Below, one piece after another: positions 1 through 5,188 of a stretch of DNA of 5,188 nucleotides. The DNA is taken from assembly GCA_029287105.1 (NCBI GenBank), contig JARFRT010000096.1, positions 1 to 5,188 of the forward strand, written 5' to 3'. The stretch's first letter is position 1. The number at the start of each line of letters is the position of its first letter. The notes beneath the pieces are model-generated. The model did no database searches, was not told the DNA's origin, and was given only the letters and a program-made list of their open reading frames with translations. Position numbers and translations under genes: made by a program. Source of the stretch: Akkermansiaceae bacterium (GTDB taxonomy: Bacteria; Verrucomicrobiota; Verrucomicrobiia; Verrucomicrobiales; Akkermansiaceae).

Positions 1-262
1 GGCCAAACCCGAGCCGGCCGAGGGCGTCGATACAACTGCCCTCTTTATCAAGCCCGGCGGCGAGGCCGACGCAGTTCGGGAAGGTCAGGCCCATGCAGTC
101 GACGGGTTTGCCGGCCGGGGGCTTGCCTGTGAGCGCGATCAGGGGACCGAGGAGGTGAATTTTTTCCAACCACCTCAGGTTGTGCATGGAGACGTCGTGG
201 GCGGTTTCGGCGTCGAGGCGGAAGAGGAGATTGCGGGCGAAGCGGTACTGTTGGCGGGTCAT
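1..262 (-). CDS. pyrD: Dihydroorotate dehydrogenase (quinone), class 2, N-terminal part
   Basis: Catalyses the fourth step of de novo pyrimidine synthesis, oxidation of dihydroorotate to orotate, passing electrons through FMN to membrane quinones. Translation of the minus strand from the ATG at 260-262 gives 87 codons before the window edge cuts the gene. The protein opens with an amphipathic stretch (RFARNLLFRLDAETAHD, about residues 7-23) typical of the membrane-associating N-terminal extension of class 2 enzymes. It continues with KPVDCMGLTFPNCVGLAAG (residues 52-70), then LDKEG (71-75) and IDALGRLGFG (78-87). The GLAAGLDK segment is the start of the barrel, where the conserved lysine (here K73) contacts FMN. 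The frame is open upstream of the ATG, but this start matches the length of the E. coli N-terminus from memory. I see no Shine-Dalgarno site before it. The gene lies 46 nt after the helix-turn-helix gene on the same strand and may share its transcript. The C-terminal catalytic part lies outside the window. Confidence 0.93.
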   Translation of the reverse strand, partial: MTRQQYRFARNLLFRLDAETAHDVSMHNLRWLEKIHLLGPLIALTGKPPAGKPVDCMGLTFPNCVGLAAGLDKEGSCIDALGRLGFG

Positions 263-308
263 GGTCTGCGGGGAGTCTGGGTCGACGGAGGCAATGAGTA
301 AAGCTCGT

Positions 309-806
309 CTAGTAAAGCGTGGTGCGCGGTTTTTCCTGCTGGATTGTATCTTCCTGCATGAGCTCAAAGTTGCCCTCCTCACAGCAGCGGACAAACCCCT
401 CGGTAAAACTCTTGAGCTTGTCCCAGCACTGGCGGATTTGCTCGGCTTCGTCCAGGGTGATGGAGTTGTCGAGGGCGGCTTGTGAAATCTGGGCGAGCAG
501 GGAGGAGAACTGCCCTACGATCTCGTTGGTGGCCGGCAGCACATCGAAGCCCTGCGGGCATTCGCTGTCGGGATTGCGGACGAAGTAGCCGCTGCACTGC
601 TCACAGAGCCATTCGATGATGGCAAGATGCTGGGTATGGTCGTGGATTTCAACGATGCGGTCGAGCGGGTTCCTGCTGCCCGAGCCGTTCTCGGATTGAT
701 CCTGCGCCCATTTGTAGACGAGTGAGAGTGATACGCCGAGCTCGGAGGCGATCGCCTTGGGGCTGCTTTTGTCAAAAGCCTGTTTGAGCACCTCATGGGA
801 TTTCAT
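309..806 (-). CDS. Helix-turn-helix DNA-binding protein, phage CII-like
   Basis: A 165-residue soluble protein, probably a transcriptional regulator. Residues 16-34 (PKAIASELGVSLSLVYKWA) form a clear helix-turn-helix: PKAIASELG is the first helix and turn, and SLSLVYKWA the recognition helix. The following NPLDRIVEI (46-54) and IIEWLCEQ (63-70) resemble the phage regulatory CII/CP76 family (Pfam Phage_CP76, assigned by eye). A CxxC pair (C68, C71) and C83 in ECPQGF could be a metal or redox site, but this is speculative. Residues 94-150 look like two or three helices (NEIVGQFSSLLAQISQAA, then DEAEQIRQCWDKLKSFTEGFVRCCEEG), possibly for oligomerisation. The ATG at 804-806 is the first in frame and leaves the helix-turn-helix near the N-terminus. 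It has no Shine-Dalgarno site and sits right after a weak promoter candidate. pyrD follows 46 nt downstream. No integrase or phage structural gene is nearby, so it looks like a resident chromosomal gene. Its targets are unknown. Confidence 0.8.
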   Translation of the reverse strand: MKSHEVLKQAFDKSSPKAIASELGVSLSLVYKWAQDQSENGSGSRNPLDRIVEIHDHTQHLAIIEWLCEQCSGYFVRNPDSECPQGFDVLPATNEIVGQFSSLLAQISQAALDNSITLDEAEQIRQCWDKLKSFTEGFVRCCEEGNFELMQEDTIQQEKPRTTLY

Positions 807-812
807 GACGTT

Positions 813-841
813 AGGCTAGATGGGATTTGACCGGCTGGCAA
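813..841 (-). promoter_or_regulatory. Candidate promoter of the helix-turn-helix gene
   Basis: On the minus strand, TTGCCA (836-841; five of six bases match the -35 consensus) is followed by a 17-nt spacer and TAGCCT (813-818; only three of six match the -10 consensus). If real, transcription would start at or next to the A of the ATG at 806, giving a leaderless or nearly leaderless mRNA. That would fit the missing Shine-Dalgarno site. The weak -10 box makes this tentative. Confidence 0.25.
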
Positions 842-855
842 GCTTGTCCCGTCGC

Positions 856-951
856 TTATTGATCGATTGCTCCCGCCAGCCGTGCCCGCGCCAGCAGGGT
901 GTCCCGGATGAGCCGCAACAACGGGTGCCATCCGGGCTGCCGCCGGCGCAT
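856..951 (-). CDS. Possible small protein, 31 residues
   Basis: An unrecognised short minus-strand reading frame from ATG (949-951) to TAA (856-858). The protein begins MRRRQPGWHP and continues LLRLIRDTLLARARLAGAIDQ. The second half would form a cationic amphipathic helix with leucine/isoleucine spacing. For coding: 25 of 31 codons end in G or C; a GGGAG sequence (958-962) sits 6 nt before the ATG, the only reasonable Shine-Dalgarno-like site in the window; and the frame ends cleanly before the promoter candidate of the next gene. The frame stays open upstream to another ATG at 994-996 (46 residues), but that extra part is glycine/proline-rich and less coding-like. Against: it is short, in GC-rich DNA where chance frames are common, and it overlaps an inverted repeat (903-936). 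It could also be the worn 3' end of an old gene. No function is proposed. Confidence 0.27.
   Translation of the reverse strand: MRRRQPGWHPLLRLIRDTLLARARLAGAIDQ
903..936. repeat. 8-bp inverted repeat, 18-nt loop
   Basis: CCCGGATG (903-910) and CATCCGGG (929-936) are perfect reverse complements separated by 18 nt. No T-run follows on either strand, so it is not a typical intrinsic terminator. It lies inside the possible 31-codon gene and could be an RNA stem or a chance pairing in GC-rich DNA. Confidence 0.45.
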
Positions 952-999
952 ATGACGCTCCCGGCCTCCTCCGAGCGGGGGAAAGCCGCTAAGCATCAC

Positions 1000-1029
1000 T
1001 CCGGATTTGCCGCGTCATGGGCAACCGGA
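1000..1029. repeat. Bulged inverted repeat (5+5 bp)
   Basis: TCCGG (1000-1004) and TTGCC (1007-1011) pair with GGCAA (1020-1024) and CCGGA (1025-1029), leaving an AT bulge and an 8-nt loop (GCGTCATG). An alternative outer pairing exists between CTCCG (999-1003) and CGGAG (1039-1043). There is no T-run. It may be part of a structured RNA or incidental. Confidence 0.35.
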
Positions 1030-1094
1030 ATAATGCTACGGAGGGAGGATTTCGGAACGCGTGTCATGAATTGAATAATAATCGAATGATTCCA

Positions 1095-1123
1095 TTGCCT
1101 GCCTGACTGAATAAGCGTATGTT
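1095..1123 (+). promoter_or_regulatory. Candidate promoter of the transporter gene
   Basis: TTGCCT (1095-1100) and TATGTT (1118-1123) are separated by exactly 17 nt, and each matches four of six consensus bases. Transcription would start near 1130, inside the 9-bp hairpin, leaving a leader of about 80 nt before the GTG at 1209. The spacing is good but the boxes are only moderate. Confidence 0.3.
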
Positions 1124-1124
1124 C

Positions 1125-1149
1125 ACGCACGCCTCGATGGGGCGTGCGT
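1125..1149 (+). promoter_or_regulatory. 9-bp perfect hairpin upstream of the transporter
   Basis: ACGCACGCC (1125-1133) and GGCGTGCGT (1141-1149) are exact reverse complements around a 7-nt loop (TCGATGG). The stem is GC-rich and stable. No T-run follows on the plus strand, and the minus strand (GTGAACATACGC) has none either, so a simple terminator is unlikely. It begins 2 nt after the -10 candidate, where an operator or a 5'-leader stem would sit. The pairing is certain; the function is not. Confidence 0.5.
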
Positions 1150-1208
1150 AGGCGACGCTAACGAAGATTGACGTTGTTTGCCATATCAATTCTCTTCAAG
1201 CTCGCACC

Positions 1209-2387
1209 GTGCCTACCAAACCCGCAGAAGCCCACAAAGTCATGCTCTTGCTCGCCTCGGCGATGCTCGTGCTGTGCGGTATGTATTTTGCGCGTGATTT
1301 TTTTATCCCGGTATCGCTGGCATTTTTTATTGCGGCGGTGAGTTTTCCGATCACGAACTGGCTGCGCGAGCACCGGGTGCCGCGGTTTTTTGCGGTACTG
1401 ATTACGGTGTTGGTCGTCTTTGCCTTTCTCTCGGGAATCATGGTGGTGGGTTTTCTCCTGATCAATGATCTTGCGGAAGGGGACCGCCTTGAAAATTACG
1501 GGAGCAAGATGTACGAGGTTGCCTTGAACGGCGGCGCACAGCTTGAGGCATGGGGGATTGAGACCGCCCAGGAAGACGTTAAGAAACTGCTTACCGAAGA
1601 GGAAATAGCGAACTTCTTTAAAAACAACATCACCTCGTTCCTGGCCGGTGTGCTGGAGACATTGAAGAGTTCATTTATTGTTTTCATCCTGCTTGTTTTT
1701 ATGCTCAGCGAGGCGCGGATGTTCGCACGCAGGTTTGAGGCGATCGTTGAAGCCCAAGGGCCCAACCTCCAGCGGATGCTGAGTGCCACCCGCGACATCC
1801 AGAAATACCTTGGCATCAAGACGATGGTCAGTATCGCGACCGGCGGGCTTGCAGGGCTGTTGTGCTGGGCTGCGGAAGTGGATTTCCCCCTGCTTTGGGG
1901 AATCCTCGCCTTTGCGTTGAACTACATCCCGGCCATCGGCTCGATTATTGCGGGGATCCCGCCCGTTATCCTGGCGCTCCTGATCCACGATGTGAAACAT
2001 GCCATCGCCGTCGCCTGTGGCTACTTGGTGATCAATGGATTTCTCGGCAACTTTCTTGAGCCGGCTCTGCTCGGGCGCCGCTTCGGATTGTCCACCGTGG
2101 TGGTGGTCATTTCCGTTCTTTTCTGGGGTTTCATCTGGGGCCCCGTTGGGATGTTGCTCGCCGTGCCTCTGACCATGCTTGTTAAGGTCGGGCTCGATAA
2201 CAGCTACGAACTCCGCTGGCTTGGCGTCGCCATCAGTCAGGGGAAAAACCAGGACTCCGAGCAAGAGCGCCAGATTATCAAGGAGTCATCCAAGGCGCAG
2301 AAAAAAAAGGAGCGGGCCATTGAAGCCGCGGAGGCGGCTGAAGCCGAGGCGCATAAAGTCGTGCCCGCAGAAGGCAAGGGTGTGTAG
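1209..2387 (+). CDS. AI-2E/PerM-family membrane transporter
   Basis: A 392-residue inner-membrane protein of the AI-2E exporter/PerM (formerly UPF0118) family. Members export small molecules or ions, but the substrate cannot be told from sequence. The visible layout is the family one: hydrophobic segments at about 11-28, 31-48 and 60-85, a soluble charged region at 86-150, a segment at about 153-168, and a C-terminal block of segments between 205 and 328. Hallmark motifs are LNYIPAIGSIIAGIPPVILAL (237-257, here read as LNYIPAIGS plus IIAGIPP), NFLEPALLGRRFGLS (281-295) and FWGFIWGPVGMLLAVPLT (305-322). The tail after residue 343 is hydrophilic and rich in K, A and E (KAQKKKERAIEAAEAAEAEA, 362-381), probably a cytosolic helix. 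The start is GTG at 1209; the next in-frame ATG is at 1242 (residue 12), just inside the first membrane segment, so GTG fits better. No Shine-Dalgarno site is seen. The gene converges with lipB, 34 nt between stops, with no strong terminator hairpin. Confidence 0.88.
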   Translation: MPTKPAEAHKVMLLLASAMLVLCGMYFARDFFIPVSLAFFIAAVSFPITNWLREHRVPRFFAVLITVLVVFAFLSGIMVVGFLLINDLAEGDRLENYGSKMYEVALNGGAQLEAWGIETAQEDVKKLLTEEEIANFFKNNITSFLAGVLETLKSSFIVFILLVFMLSEARMFARRFEAIVEAQGPNLQRMLSATRDIQKYLGIKTMVSIATGGLAGLLCWAAEVDFPLLWGILAFALNYIPAIGSIIAGIPPVILALLIHDVKHAIAVACGYLVINGFLGNFLEPALLGRRFGLSTVVVVISVLFWGFIWGPVGMLLAVPLTMLVKVGLDNSYELRWLGVAISQGKNQDSEQERQIIKESSKAQKKKERAIEAAEAAEAEAHKVVPAEGKGV

Positions 2388-2421
2388 TTGTTAGGGAGTC
2401 TGCGCCACGATGGGCAGCAGC

Positions 2422-3075
2422 TCATCCTCCCGCATTTTCCATCGCACCCAACACGGTGTCGAGGTGGGGGGCGGATCGTTTGGCGAACTCTTGCACGTCG
2501 ATCTCGCTGCCGCACTCGCTTTCCAAGCAGGTCATCGTCACGCCGTCGATCCCACAGGGGGTGATCGACAAAAACCCGCGCAGGCTGTCCTTGGTGAGGT
2601 TGATGGCAAAGCCGTGCATCGCAATCCATTTCCTGACACCCACGCCGATGGATGCCAGCTTCCGGTTTTCAACCCAGACCCCGGTGAGGCCGTCCCGCCG
2701 TCCCGCACGCACACCATACTCGGCACAGGTGAGGATGAGCGCCTCTTCAAGTCCGCGGATGTAGGCATGCAGGTCTTTGCCGAGTGGCCGCAAATCCACA
2801 ATCGGGTAACCGATGAGTTGCCCCGGCCCGTGGTAGGTTCCTTGCCCGCCGCGACTGATTTCCACCACGGGGTGGGGGAGCAGTGCGGTATTGTCGCCCA
2901 GCGACGTCTGGTCGCGGGTCCGGCCGATGGTGTACACTGGCGCGTGTTCCAGCAGCAGCAACTGATTGCCCCGGATGCCATCGAGGATGTCCTGCACACG
3001 GCTCTGCTGGATTTCCAGCCCGTGCCGGTAATCCACATCTTGACCGAGCCATTCGAGTTGCAGGTGCATGCGCAT
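2422..3075 (-). CDS. lipB: Octanoyl-[acyl-carrier-protein] transferase LipB
   Basis: Transfers the octanoyl group from acyl carrier protein to the lipoyl domains of enzymes such as pyruvate and 2-oxoglutarate dehydrogenases and to the glycine cleavage H protein. LipA then inserts sulfur. With the ATG at 3073-3075 the protein has 217 residues, close to E. coli LipB (about 213). Visible motifs are LLLEHAPVYTIGR (40-52), the substrate-pocket signature RGGQGTYHGPGQL (75-87), the catalytic lysine in RKLASIGVGVRKW (K139) and the catalytic cysteine in ITPCGI (C174), so it looks fully active. The frame runs on upstream to an ATG at 3178-3180, but those 35 extra codons are AT-rich, poorly conserved in type and absent from the family, so they are treated as leader. 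An ATG two codons later (3067-3069) is equally possible. No Shine-Dalgarno site is seen. The gene is divergent from smc. No lipA appears in the window. Confidence 0.95.
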   Translation of the reverse strand: MRMHLQLEWLGQDVDYRHGLEIQQSRVQDILDGIRGNQLLLLEHAPVYTIGRTRDQTSLGDNTALLPHPVVEISRGGQGTYHGPGQLIGYPIVDLRPLGKDLHAYIRGLEEALILTCAEYGVRAGRRDGLTGVWVENRKLASIGVGVRKWIAMHGFAINLTKDSLRGFLSITPCGIDGVTMTCLESECGSEIDVQEFAKRSAPHLDTVLGAMENAGG

Positions 3076-3179
3076 TGCTACGGGCTGCAGGCCAGGGAAA
3101 CAAGTCTCGAATGAGCGGGCGTTCACCCCGGTTGATAACTTGGAATCCGCTTTTTGTTTCACATTCCTTAAATATTGCA

Positions 3180-3199
3180 AAATACAACATGTGGTATTT
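3180..3199. promoter_or_regulatory. 20-bp near-perfect dyad, operator-like
   Basis: AAATACAACATGTGGTATTT reads the same on both strands at 18 of 20 positions; only the pair 3186/3193 breaks symmetry. It lies in the AT-rich part of the lipB-smc divergent region, about 105 nt before the lipB ATG and about 170 nt before smc. Its size and symmetry suit a dimeric helix-turn-helix regulator, but I do not recognise the site. It could also form an RNA hairpin in either direction. There is no long T-run typical of a terminator. Confidence 0.4.
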
Positions 3200-3244
3200 C
3201 ATCCCCTAAAAACCACCATATAGACGATTTTCAGCGTAATTGGC

Positions 3245-3272
3245 TTGGTTGGAACCCGATCGGGATTAAAAT
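3245..3272 (+). promoter_or_regulatory. Candidate smc promoter
   Basis: TAAAAT (3267-3272) matches five of six -10 consensus bases. TTGGTT (3245-3250) is a weak -35 box (three of six) at 16-nt spacing. The start site would be near 3279, leaving a leader of about 93 nt before the smc ATG. The spacer contains a 10-bp palindrome. Confidence 0.3.
3255..3264. promoter_or_regulatory. Palindrome CCCGATCGGG inside the promoter candidate
   Basis: A perfect 10-bp palindrome between the candidate -35 and -10 boxes of smc. That position would let a bound dimer block RNA polymerase. A palindrome this short can occur by chance, so the regulatory reading is weak. Confidence 0.25.
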
Positions 3273-3371
3273 GCTTGGGAACAGCCCATGGAGTTTTGAT
3301 TTTCGCCATCAGGCTGCCATCCAACCTTCCGTTCATCCTTACACCCGAAACTCCTTATCCCGTAAACCATT

Positions 3372-5188
3372 ATGTATCTCAAGTCACTCGATCTCCACGG
3401 TTTCAAATCCTTTGCCGACAAAACAAAATTCGAATTCCACCCCAATGGCGTCACCGGCATTGTCGGCCCCAATGGCTGTGGTAAATCCAACGTGGTGGAC
3501 GCGATCCGCTGGGTACTCGGGGAAACATCCGCGAAGGCTCTGCGTGGCGGAGAAATGGCCGATGTTATTTTCAATGGCACCGACAAGAGCGGAACCAGCC
3601 GGGCCCGTGCCGCGCTGGGGATGGCGGAGGTCACCATGACCCTTGCCGATTGTGAGGAGATTCTCAAGGTGGACTACAATGAAGTGGCGATCACCCGCCG
3701 TGTATTCCGCGATGGCAAGTCCGAGTACCGGATCAATGGCAGCCTGTGCCGGCTACGTGACATTCACGAGCTGTTTATGGACACCGGGATTGGCCGGACT
3801 TCCTATTCAATCATGGAGCAGGGCAAGATTGACATGCTGCTGAGCTCCAAGCCGGAGGACCGGCGCACCGTTTTTGAGGAGGCCGCGGGGATCACCAAAT
3901 TCAAAAAGGAAAAGCGCGAAGCGTTGCGCAAGCTGGAATACACTGAGGCGAACCTGCTCCGTGTTTCCGATGTGCTGGCCGAGCAGGAACGCCGCATGAA
4001 CTCGCTGAAACGCCAGGTCGCCAAGGCCCGCCGCTATCAGGAGCTAGCCAAGGACGTGCGCGTGTTGGACACCCACCTCGGCTACCGCAAGTTCACCGAA
4101 TACACCGCCGAGCTGGGCGAGCTGGAAAATTCCATCCACTCGCTCGAAGTCCGCGAACACGAACTCGAAGTGGGCCTGCCGGAAAAGGAGCAGGCGGTCG
4201 TCAAGGCGCGCGACGCCGCCCAGAGCCTGGAAGCGGAACTCTCCGAAATCCGCCAGCAACTGAACCATCACACCAACGCCGCCAGCGCCGCCGAAAGCCG
4301 CATCGCATTTAACAAAGAACGCCAGTCCGAGTTGGAGGCACGGGTGTCACAGAACCAGAGCGATATTCTCGAGGCCCAGGAAAAGCTCAACCAGCAGTTG
4401 CTCGATTTCGAGGAGGCCGAGCAAACACTCGTCGAACTGTCCGGCCGGATCGAATCGCAGCAGGCCCAGCTCTCCGAACACGAGTCGCGCGCCGCCGCCC
4501 AGCGCGGTGAGCGCGAGCAGAAGGAGGGTGTCCTGCGCAGCCTTCGCAGCGAGGCGAATACCACCCAGTCGGTCATTGCCGCCAGTCAGGCAAAAATCGA
4601 GAGCGCGCTGTCGGTGATGGAAAACAGCCGCGAACGGGCCGGCAAGCTAGCCGAGGAGGATGAACGCCTACAATACGAGCACGAGCAGGCCGTGATGGAG
4701 CAGGAGGGGATCTCCGCGGAACTGGAAACCCGCCGCAGTAAACTCAATGGACTGGAGGAGCAAAAGGAGGTGGCCGAGCGCACGTTCCAACATACCCGTG
4801 GCGATCTCGACGCCGCCCGCGACCATGCCTCTGCGGCGCACAAAGATCTCGCCCGGACATCATCCCGTCTCGATGTTCTGCGCCAGCTTGTGAACAGTGG
4901 TGAGGGGTTCGAGCAGGGCACCCAGTCCGTTCTCAAGGGGTTGGATGAACCTGAATTTTTCAAAAACGGAGTGCGTGGCGTCCTCGCCGGACTCATCGAG
5001 GTGGAGCAGGAATACACGGTTGCCGTGGAGGCCGCCCTCGGCTCCCACTTGCAGGCGGTGCTGGTGACCGATTCGAACTATGCGCAGGCGATCATTGACC
5101 GGCTTACCGACAAAAAACTCGGTGAGGCGGCCATCATCCCCGAAGACTTCGTCTCAGCCTCCTCCGCAGGCCAGATGATGACCGTGCC
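3372..5188 (+). CDS. smc: Chromosome segregation ATPase SMC (condensin), N-terminal half
   Basis: The DNA-organising ATPase of the bacterial condensin, which normally works with ScpA and ScpB (not in the window) to extrude and align chromosome arms from the origin. There are 605 codons before the window edge; bacterial SMCs have about 1,150-1,200 residues, so roughly half is present. The protein starts MYLKSLDLHGFKSFADKT, the standard SMC N-terminus, which fixes the ATG at 3372. The Walker A motif is GPNGCGKS (32-39). The Q-loop region is YSIMEQGKID (glutamine 150), followed by the family motif FEEAAGI (168-174). From about 175 to 510 the sequence is a long coiled coil rich in E, Q, A, R and L. 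The hinge begins near 530 (GVRGVLAGLIEV, then VAVEAALGSHLQAVLVTD). The second coil and the C-terminal signature and Walker B motifs lie beyond the edge. No frameshift or stop was seen. There is no Shine-Dalgarno site; the bases before the ATG are A/T-rich (GTAAACCATT). Confidence 0.97.
   Translation, partial: MYLKSLDLHGFKSFADKTKFEFHPNGVTGIVGPNGCGKSNVVDAIRWVLGETSAKALRGGEMADVIFNGTDKSGTSRARAALGMAEVTMTLADCEEILKVDYNEVAITRRVFRDGKSEYRINGSLCRLRDIHELFMDTGIGRTSYSIMEQGKIDMLLSSKPEDRRTVFEEAAGITKFKKEKREALRKLEYTEANLLRVSDVLAEQERRMNSLKRQVAKARRYQELAKDVRVLDTHLGYRKFTEYTAELGELENSIHSLEVREHELEVGLPEKEQAVVKARDAAQSLEAELSEIRQQLNHHTNAASAAESRIAFNKERQSELEARVSQNQSDILEAQEKLNQQLLDFEEAEQTLVELSGRIESQQAQLSEHESRAAAQRGEREQKEGVLRSLRSEANTTQSVIAASQAKIESALSVMENSRERAGKLAEEDERLQYEHEQAVMEQEGISAELETRRSKLNGLEEQKEVAERTFQHTRGDLDAARDHASAAHKDLARTSSRLDVLRQLVNSGEGFEQGTQSVLKGLDEPEFFKNGVRGVLAGLIEVEQEYTVAVEAALGSHLQAVLVTDSNYAQAIIDRLTDKKLGEAAIIPEDFVSASSAGQMMTV

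Larger units (their letters stand above)
807..1208. other. Divergent intergenic region (402 nt) with inverted repeats
   Basis: This stretch separates the helix-turn-helix gene (minus) from the transporter (plus), so it should carry promoters for both. It holds, in order: a weak minus-strand promoter candidate (813-841), a possible 31-codon minus-strand gene (856-951), inverted repeats at 903-936 and 1000-1029, an AT-rich patch (about 1064-1095), a weak plus-strand promoter candidate (1095-1123) and a 9-bp hairpin (1125-1149). The 84-codon plus-strand reading frame at 820-1074 does not look like a protein. No tRNA, known riboswitch or insertion sequence ends were recognised. Confidence 0.7.

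Noticed and set aside
180..588. Plus-strand frames over pyrD and the helix-turn-helix gene
   Set aside because: The minus-strand frames give recognisable proteins; the plus-strand translations show no family features.
309..806. Prophage or mobile element
   Set aside because: Only a single CII-like regulator is present. No integrase, att repeats or other phage genes are seen, and the flanking genes are housekeeping.
820..1074. 84-codon plus-strand reading frame
   Set aside because: The composition is not protein-like (many scattered P, R, S and H with no pattern), it has no start signal, and it overlaps the inverted repeats.
1125..1149. Intrinsic terminator
   Set aside because: The stem is strong, but neither strand has the following T-run, and it lies upstream of both divergent genes where no transcript is expected to end.
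1671..2264. 197-codon minus-strand frame
   Set aside because: It is antisense to the transporter, with a D/G/H/Q-rich composition typical of the reverse of hydrophobic codons.
2410..3114. 234-codon plus-strand frame
   Set aside because: It lies antisense to lipB, whose minus-strand frame carries all catalytic motifs. It is a shadow of a GC-rich gene.
3076..3180. N-terminal extension of LipB by 35 residues
   Set aside because: It is AT-rich, unlike the rest of the gene, and would make the protein longer than the family norm. The family N-terminus begins at about 3075.
4044..5048. Minus-strand frames within smc
   Set aside because: They mirror the coiled-coil codons (serine/alanine/arginine-rich translations), and the smc frame is continuous and clear.

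Overview
The window looks like an ordinary chromosomal housekeeping segment from a fairly GC-rich Gram-negative-type bacterium. My best guess is a member of the Verrucomicrobiota. That guess rests mainly on the CII-like helix-turn-helix protein at 309-806, which resembles proteins I associate with that phylum, and on the lack of clear Shine-Dalgarno sites before the main genes. It is an inference, because no rRNA or other marker gene is present.

Layout from left to right. (1) Minus strand, 1-806: the first 87 codons of pyrD (quinone-dependent dihydroorotate dehydrogenase), cut by the window edge. It is preceded 46 nt upstream, on the same strand, by a 165-residue helix-turn-helix protein of phage CII type. 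The two may be co-transcribed. (2) 807-1208: a 402-nt intergenic region with three inverted repeats, two weak promoter candidates and one possible 31-codon gene on the minus strand. (3) Plus strand, 1209-2387: a complete AI-2E/PerM-family membrane transporter with an unusual lysine/alanine/glutamate-rich tail. (4) Minus strand, 2422-3075: a complete lipB (octanoyltransferase of lipoate synthesis), convergent with the transporter across only 34 nt, with no obvious terminator between them. (5) 3076-3371: an AT-rich divergent control region between lipB and smc, with a 20-bp near-perfect dyad and a candidate smc promoter that has a 10-bp palindrome in its spacer. (6) Plus strand, 3372 to the edge: smc, the chromosome condensation ATPase. 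The ATPase head half, the first coiled coil and the start of the hinge are visible before truncation.

The genes serve separate core functions: pyrimidine synthesis, transport, lipoylation and chromosome segregation. They do not form one pathway. I found no CRISPR array, insertion sequence, tRNA, rRNA, toxin-antitoxin pair or defence system, and no evidence of a new multi-gene system. The points most worth checking are the CII-like regulator next to pyrD with a possibly leaderless start, the small ORF and hairpins in 807-1208, and the dyads between lipB and smc.
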